This document shows positions 60,633-64,000 of a stretch of 64,000 bases of DNA, one piece after another. Positions within the stretch are counted from its first letter, which is position 1; every line of letters begins with the position of its first letter. The position numbers and the translations under genes are program-made. The notes below the pieces were generated by a model, which did no database searches, was not told where the DNA came from, and worked only from the letters and a program-made list of their open reading frames with translations. The DNA lies in assembly GCF_002933295.1 (NCBI RefSeq), contig NZ_PSSW01000007.1:62001-126000 (forward strand), given 5' to 3'. This DNA comes from Marinobacter flavimaris (GTDB lineage Bacteria > Pseudomonadota > Gammaproteobacteria > Pseudomonadales > Oleiphilaceae).

Positions 60633-62531
60633 GTGGACCGTGCTCCCCTGCCGCCCGGAATAGAGCCCGCTGAACTGGCTTGGCACGACGGCGTCCCGGA
60701 GTCCATCCGGTTCGGCGATGTCTATTTCAGCCGTGACAATGGTCTCGAGGAAACACGCTACGTTTTCCTGCAACACAACCAGTTGCCCGAACGTTTCGCA
60801 CAGATTCCCGAAGGCGGCAATTTCGTTATTGCCGAAAACGGCTTTGGAACCGGCCTGAACTTTCTCGCTGCCTGGCAAGCCTGGCAGCGACACGCTCCGG
60901 CCCATGCGGCGACGCTGCACTTCGTTTCCGTTGAACGTTTCCCCCTCACCCACGAGGACCTGGCCCGGGCCCTGGCACAGTGGCCCGAACTGGCGGCGCT
61001 GGCCAACGAACTGCTTCTGCATTACCCACCCCTGGTGCGCGGGGTACACAGGCTGGTCCTGGCCGGGGGGCAGGTTCGACTGACGCTGTTTTTCGGCGAC
61101 ATTACCGACGCTTGGAAATCCCTGGATTTTCAGGCCAACGCCTGGTTTCTGGACGGGTTCGCCCCGTCCCGCAATCCGGATATGTGGTTGGAAAACATCA
61201 TCAACAAGATCCGTGCACACAGCAGGCCGGGCACAACTCTGGCGACCTTTACCTCCGTTGGCCGGATTCGTCGGGCCTTGATGGAGGCCGGATTCCGGAT
61301 GGAAAAAACCGCCGGATACGGTCGCAAACGGGATATGCTGAAAGGCGCTCTTGTCTCGGAGAACCCGGCACCCATCAAAACGGCTCCCACGGAACAACAG
61401 GAATCGATCGCAATCATCGGCGCAGGTGTTGCCGGCTGCGCACTGGCAAGAAACCTGGCAGACCGGGGCTACCCGGTAACACTGATCGACGCCCATGGCC
61501 CGGGTGCAGCAGCCTCGGGCAACGCCCAGGGCGCCCTGTATGTGAAGCTGGGCGTAGAGTTCAACGACCAGACCGAGCTGGCGCTCACAGCCCTCACGTT
61601 CGCGCAGCGTTTCTACCACAACTGGCGCGACCAGCACTGGCATCCGACCGGCCTGCTACAGCTGGCCCACAATCCCCAGGAAGCGGACCGGCAGCAGAGG
61701 TTTCTCCAAAGGAACGACTACCCCCGGAGTATCTTTTACCCGGTGACCCGGGAACAGGCCAACGCCCTGACAGGCGTGCCCACGGAATCCGGCGGGCTCT
61801 GGTTCCCCGGCAGTGGCTGGCTCGAACCCGCAAACCTTTGCAAGGAACTGGCGAACCACCCGCTGATATCCACGCTGTTCCATAGCGAGGTCAACAATCT
61901 TCGGCGTTTGGACGGAACATGGAGCATTTTGGCGGGCGACAACAGATCGATCACCGCTGACCGGGTGGTCATCTGCTCGGGCCATCTCAGCCCGGAGCTT
62001 ATCCCGACAAAGGGTCGTTTCCGGCTGAAAGCCATTCGTGGCCAGGTTAGCCACCTGCCAGCGACAGCTCTCAGAGGCCCAACGGCCGTTATCTGTGGGA
62101 ACCGGTACCTCAACCCTGCACTGGGCGAGTTTGCCGTAACCGGCGCAACCTTCGATCTACGTGATAACAACCCTTTGCCCACCGTGGAAAGTCATAACGA
62201 GAACATCGACGAACTCGGCTCGATGCTGCCTGCGGTGTTTTCCGATGAAAGCGATGCGCTTCGCGGGGAGGAACTCAGTGGCCGGGTTGCCTTCCGATGC
62301 ACCACCCATGACTACCAGCCGGTGGCTGGACCCGTTTTCGACGGCGAGAGCGGCGATCTCGATAGCCTTTACCTCCTTACTGGCCTTGGCAGCAAAGGAC
62401 TGACCTACGCACCCCTCCTGGCCGAATATCTGGCTGACTTGCTTACCGGACAGCCTCCCTGTCTTCCCGCGAACCTGGCCAAACGCCTTGAAACCCGACG
62501 CCTCTATCAGACGAATGTGGTGGTTTCGTAA
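60633..62531 (+). CDS. mnmC: Bifunctional tRNA mnm5s2U biosynthesis protein MnmC
   Basis: The 632-residue protein has two enzymes. Residues about 1-245 are the SAM-dependent methyltransferase MnmC2 (VIAENGFGTGLNFLAAW; WFLDGFAPSRNPDMW). Residues about 255-625 are the FAD-dependent oxidoreductase MnmC1 (IAIIGAGVAGCALARNLADRG at the junction; VICSGHLSPEL; GLGSKGLTYAPLLAEYLA). It completes mnm5s2U at the wobble position of certain tRNAs. The start codon is GTG, 4 bp after the cyclophilin stop. Length is normal for the fused form. Confidence 0.96.
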   Translation: MDRAPLPPGIEPAELAWHDGVPESIRFGDVYFSRDNGLEETRYVFLQHNQLPERFAQIPEGGNFVIAENGFGTGLNFLAAWQAWQRHAPAHAATLHFVSVERFPLTHEDLARALAQWPELAALANELLLHYPPLVRGVHRLVLAGGQVRLTLFFGDITDAWKSLDFQANAWFLDGFAPSRNPDMWLENIINKIRAHSRPGTTLATFTSVGRIRRALMEAGFRMEKTAGYGRKRDMLKGALVSENPAPIKTAPTEQQESIAIIGAGVAGCALARNLADRGYPVTLIDAHGPGAAASGNAQGALYVKLGVEFNDQTELALTALTFAQRFYHNWRDQHWHPTGLLQLAHNPQEADRQQRFLQRNDYPRSIFYPVTREQANALTGVPTESGGLWFPGSGWLEPANLCKELANHPLISTLFHSEVNNLRRLDGTWSILAGDNRSITADRVVICSGHLSPELIPTKGRFRLKAIRGQVSHLPATALRGPTAVICGNRYLNPALGEFAVTGATFDLRDNNPLPTVESHNENIDELGSMLPAVFSDESDALRGEELSGRVAFRCTTHDYQPVAGPVFDGESGDLDSLYLLTGLGSKGLTYAPLLAEYLADLLTGQPPCLPANLAKRLETRRLYQTNVVVS

Positions 62532-62604
62532 TAAACTCCAGCTGAAGTTTCCGGTCAGACTGCCGATAACCATCGAAATGGTGGCATAGTCACGGAGAGA
62601 ACCC

Positions 62605-63237
62605 ATGTCCATTTTTGTCAGCGAACCCGGCCGCCCGGTCGGAACCCGGCTACCGGAAACATTCCGGGCAAGGCCCGTGGGTGATGTTACAGAGCTGGCA
62701 GAAACCCAGAGCATCAATCCTGGCCGAAGTGAGGCAACGGACGCCGAGTTCCAGCAGGCCGCCAATGCCGGTCGCTACAAAGCGCTGGAGGAATACGGCG
62801 CGGCGGCCGCTGGCGAGCGCCGGGAAGACCGTCCGTATCTGCCGGTATCCAGGATCTCGTCTCAAACCCTGTATTCCGTTCCGGCGTCTGCAACGATTTC
62901 TGAGGCTTTAACCGTCATGGACGAGCACCAGGTGCATCACCTTGTGATCATGGCGGACAACAACGTTGCCGGCCTTGTCGACCTGCGTTGGCTCCTGGGC
63001 TGGCTTCACGAGAACGAAGCCGATGCCATGAGCCAGAGCCTGGTTCACATCGAGTTGCCCGCGTTCCTGACAGCCTCACCCGAGACCGATGCCCACCAGC
63101 TCGCCAGGCTCATGCTGGCCCACCAGCTCAACGCAGCCCTGGTGGTAGATGCCAAAGGCGCCGCCTCTGGAATTGTTACCAGCACGGACTACCTGCGACT
63201 TTACGCCAGCGCCGGCCGCCATCAGGGAACGGTGTAG
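62605..63237 (+). CDS. CBS-domain pair protein
   Basis: The 210-residue protein has an unrecognised N-terminal region of about 85 residues and two CBS domains (about 86-145 with SRISSQTLYSVPASATISEA; about 150-205 with LTASPETDAHQLARLMLAHQ). CBS pairs bind adenine nucleotides. The protein resembles stand-alone CBS regulators found in Marinobacter and pseudomonads; its target is unknown. It lies 73 bp after mnmC. Confidence 0.85.
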   Translation: MSIFVSEPGRPVGTRLPETFRARPVGDVTELAETQSINPGRSEATDAEFQQAANAGRYKALEEYGAAAAGERREDRPYLPVSRISSQTLYSVPASATISEALTVMDEHQVHHLVIMADNNVAGLVDLRWLLGWLHENEADAMSQSLVHIELPAFLTASPETDAHQLARLMLAHQLNAALVVDAKGAASGIVTSTDYLRLYASAGRHQGTV

Positions 63238-63249
63238 CTCCAACGGCAT

Positions 63250-64000
63250 CTAATTCAGAGGCGTCAACAGCTCTCCCTCTGGACTGAAGAGAAGCACATA
63301 CCAGTTGTTGCCGACTCGGGTTAATGCCGGTATTTCGTCATCGCGGTAGTTTTCGAGGTCCAGTATTGCAGAGTCATCGGCCGCAAGCTGGTAGCGCCAG
63401 TTGTTTCTGAATTCCGACTCTTCCTCTTCCGTCTCCGGTTCTGGAACCAGCGATACCCGGGCAGCGATGCCCTGCTCCATTCCGGACACCACACCGCCGC
63501 TGGCGAAGTCGCCGTTCGTGGTTCCCGCCACAACCATGTCGCCATCGAAATCAGCCAGCCCAAGAAATGCCTCGCTGGACTGATCGTCTTCGTCATTCAG
63601 GGTGAAGGCCCGACTGACATTCCCGGCGGCTGAATATCCCAGCAGGAACCCGGCAGCACTGGAAAGCGCCTCCCTCTCCAGAACGGGGTCTTCCTCGTCC
63701 TGCTCCAGCACAGAATAGGATCCATCACTGGCACCAATCAGCCAGAGCGTGCTGCCGGTATACAGTCCGTTGGAAACCGGTTCATCGCCAGTGGTGCCAA
63801 CCTGTTTGACATCAAGTTCGCTGGTGGCACTGGAGGCGTTAAAGAAGAAGGCATCAATGCCGCCGATGACTGAAGCGCCTTCCACAGATCCCGCGGCCGA
63901 ACCAAACAATCCGGGGTTCACAGATTCTGTGCTGCCGCCGGCAACACGGTCATCGGCTGCTGAGCCGGCCTGTCGGGTCCAGGCAATCGCAGGCTGCTGC
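63250..64000 (-). CDS. C-terminal part of a repeat-containing secreted protein (cut by window edge)
   Basis: The frame is open from the right edge to the TAG at 63250, giving at least 250 residues without a visible start; the GTG at 63921 is probably internal. It has repeated blocks of the type AWTRQAGSAADDRV and GGIDAFFFNASS, LGLADFDGDMVVAG and TTNGDFASG. This resembles beta-propeller-like SBBP or lipoprotein repeats. The composition is Gly/Ser/Asp/Glu-rich with few Cys, typical of surface proteins. The C-terminal strand region (RVGNNWYVLLFSPEGELL) looks like a last propeller blade. The N-terminus and any signal lie outside the window. Confidence 0.55.
   Translation of the reverse strand, partial: QQPAIAWTRQAGSAADDRVAGGSTESVNPGLFGSAAGSVEGASVIGGIDAFFFNASSATSELDVKQVGTTGDEPVSNGLYTGSTLWLIGASDGSYSVLEQDEEDPVLEREALSSAAGFLLGYSAAGNVSRAFTLNDEDDQSSEAFLGLADFDGDMVVAGTTNGDFASGGVVSGMEQGIAARVSLVPEPETEEEESEFRNNWRYQLAADDSAILDLENYRDDEIPALTRVGNNWYVLLFSPEGELLTPLN

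Overview
This window looks like chromosome from a Marinobacter-like marine gammaproteobacterium. I infer this from pseudomonad-style gene order (cheR-cheV-flgA-flgM-flgN; gacA-uvrC-pgsA), moderately high GC, a LapG protease, MnmC, an IorAB-type oxidoreductase and dense c-di-GMP/chemotaxis genes. No rRNA, insertion sequence, integrase or CRISPR array was seen. Three tRNA genes are present: Cys, Gly and Ser.

Layout. 1-5.6 kb: lapG, then a three-gene operon of an alkylglycerone-phosphate-synthase-like flavoprotein, a GlpD-type glycerol-3-phosphate dehydrogenase and an FGGY kinase. 5.6-10.1 kb: a DadA-type amino-acid dehydrogenase behind a tandem glycine riboswitch, a divergent patatin-like protein that appears to have lost its catalytic-Asp segment, and a PAS-GGDEF-EAL protein. 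10.1-28.4 kb is the accessory, DNA-handling part: an MksGBFE/Wadjet condensin operon in an unusual order; a ParE/RelE-type toxin-antitoxin pair; a truncated ZIP transporter; three housekeeping-like genes (CIA30, SDR, old-yellow-enzyme); a two-gene operon of a PLD/SF2-helicase/DUF3427 protein and a SAM-methyltransferase-HNH fusion; and a YhaO/YhaN (SbcD/SbcC-like) pair. 28.5-33.2 kb: NAD-dependent formate dehydrogenase with a fused FdsG-FdsB subunit. 33.3-37.4 kb: two tRNAs and an MCE/Mla-like lipid transport operon. 37.3-40.7 kb: gacA-uvrC-pgsA and a YheU-like gene. 40.8-55.3 kb: a chemoreceptor, AzlCD exporter, IorAB, an AEC permease and assorted enzymes and regulators. 55.3-59.0 kb: flagellar/chemotaxis genes with a sigma-28 promoter before flgM. 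59.0-64.0 kb: a MshEN-hybrid protein, periplasmic cyclophilin, mnmC, a CBS protein and the C-terminal part of a repeat-containing secreted protein.

How the parts fit. The strongest candidate for a less-described system is the translationally coupled pair at 19.5-24.3 kb: a helicase with a phospholipase-D nuclease domain, followed by a methyltransferase fused to an HNH nuclease. It sits in one stretch with a Wadjet-type plasmid-defence operon, a toxin-antitoxin module, a truncated gene and a nuclease/ATPase pair, which resembles a defence-gene hotspot. The glycine-riboswitch/DadA link and the catalytically incomplete patatin are the next most interesting points. All function calls come from reading the translations; no database search was run.
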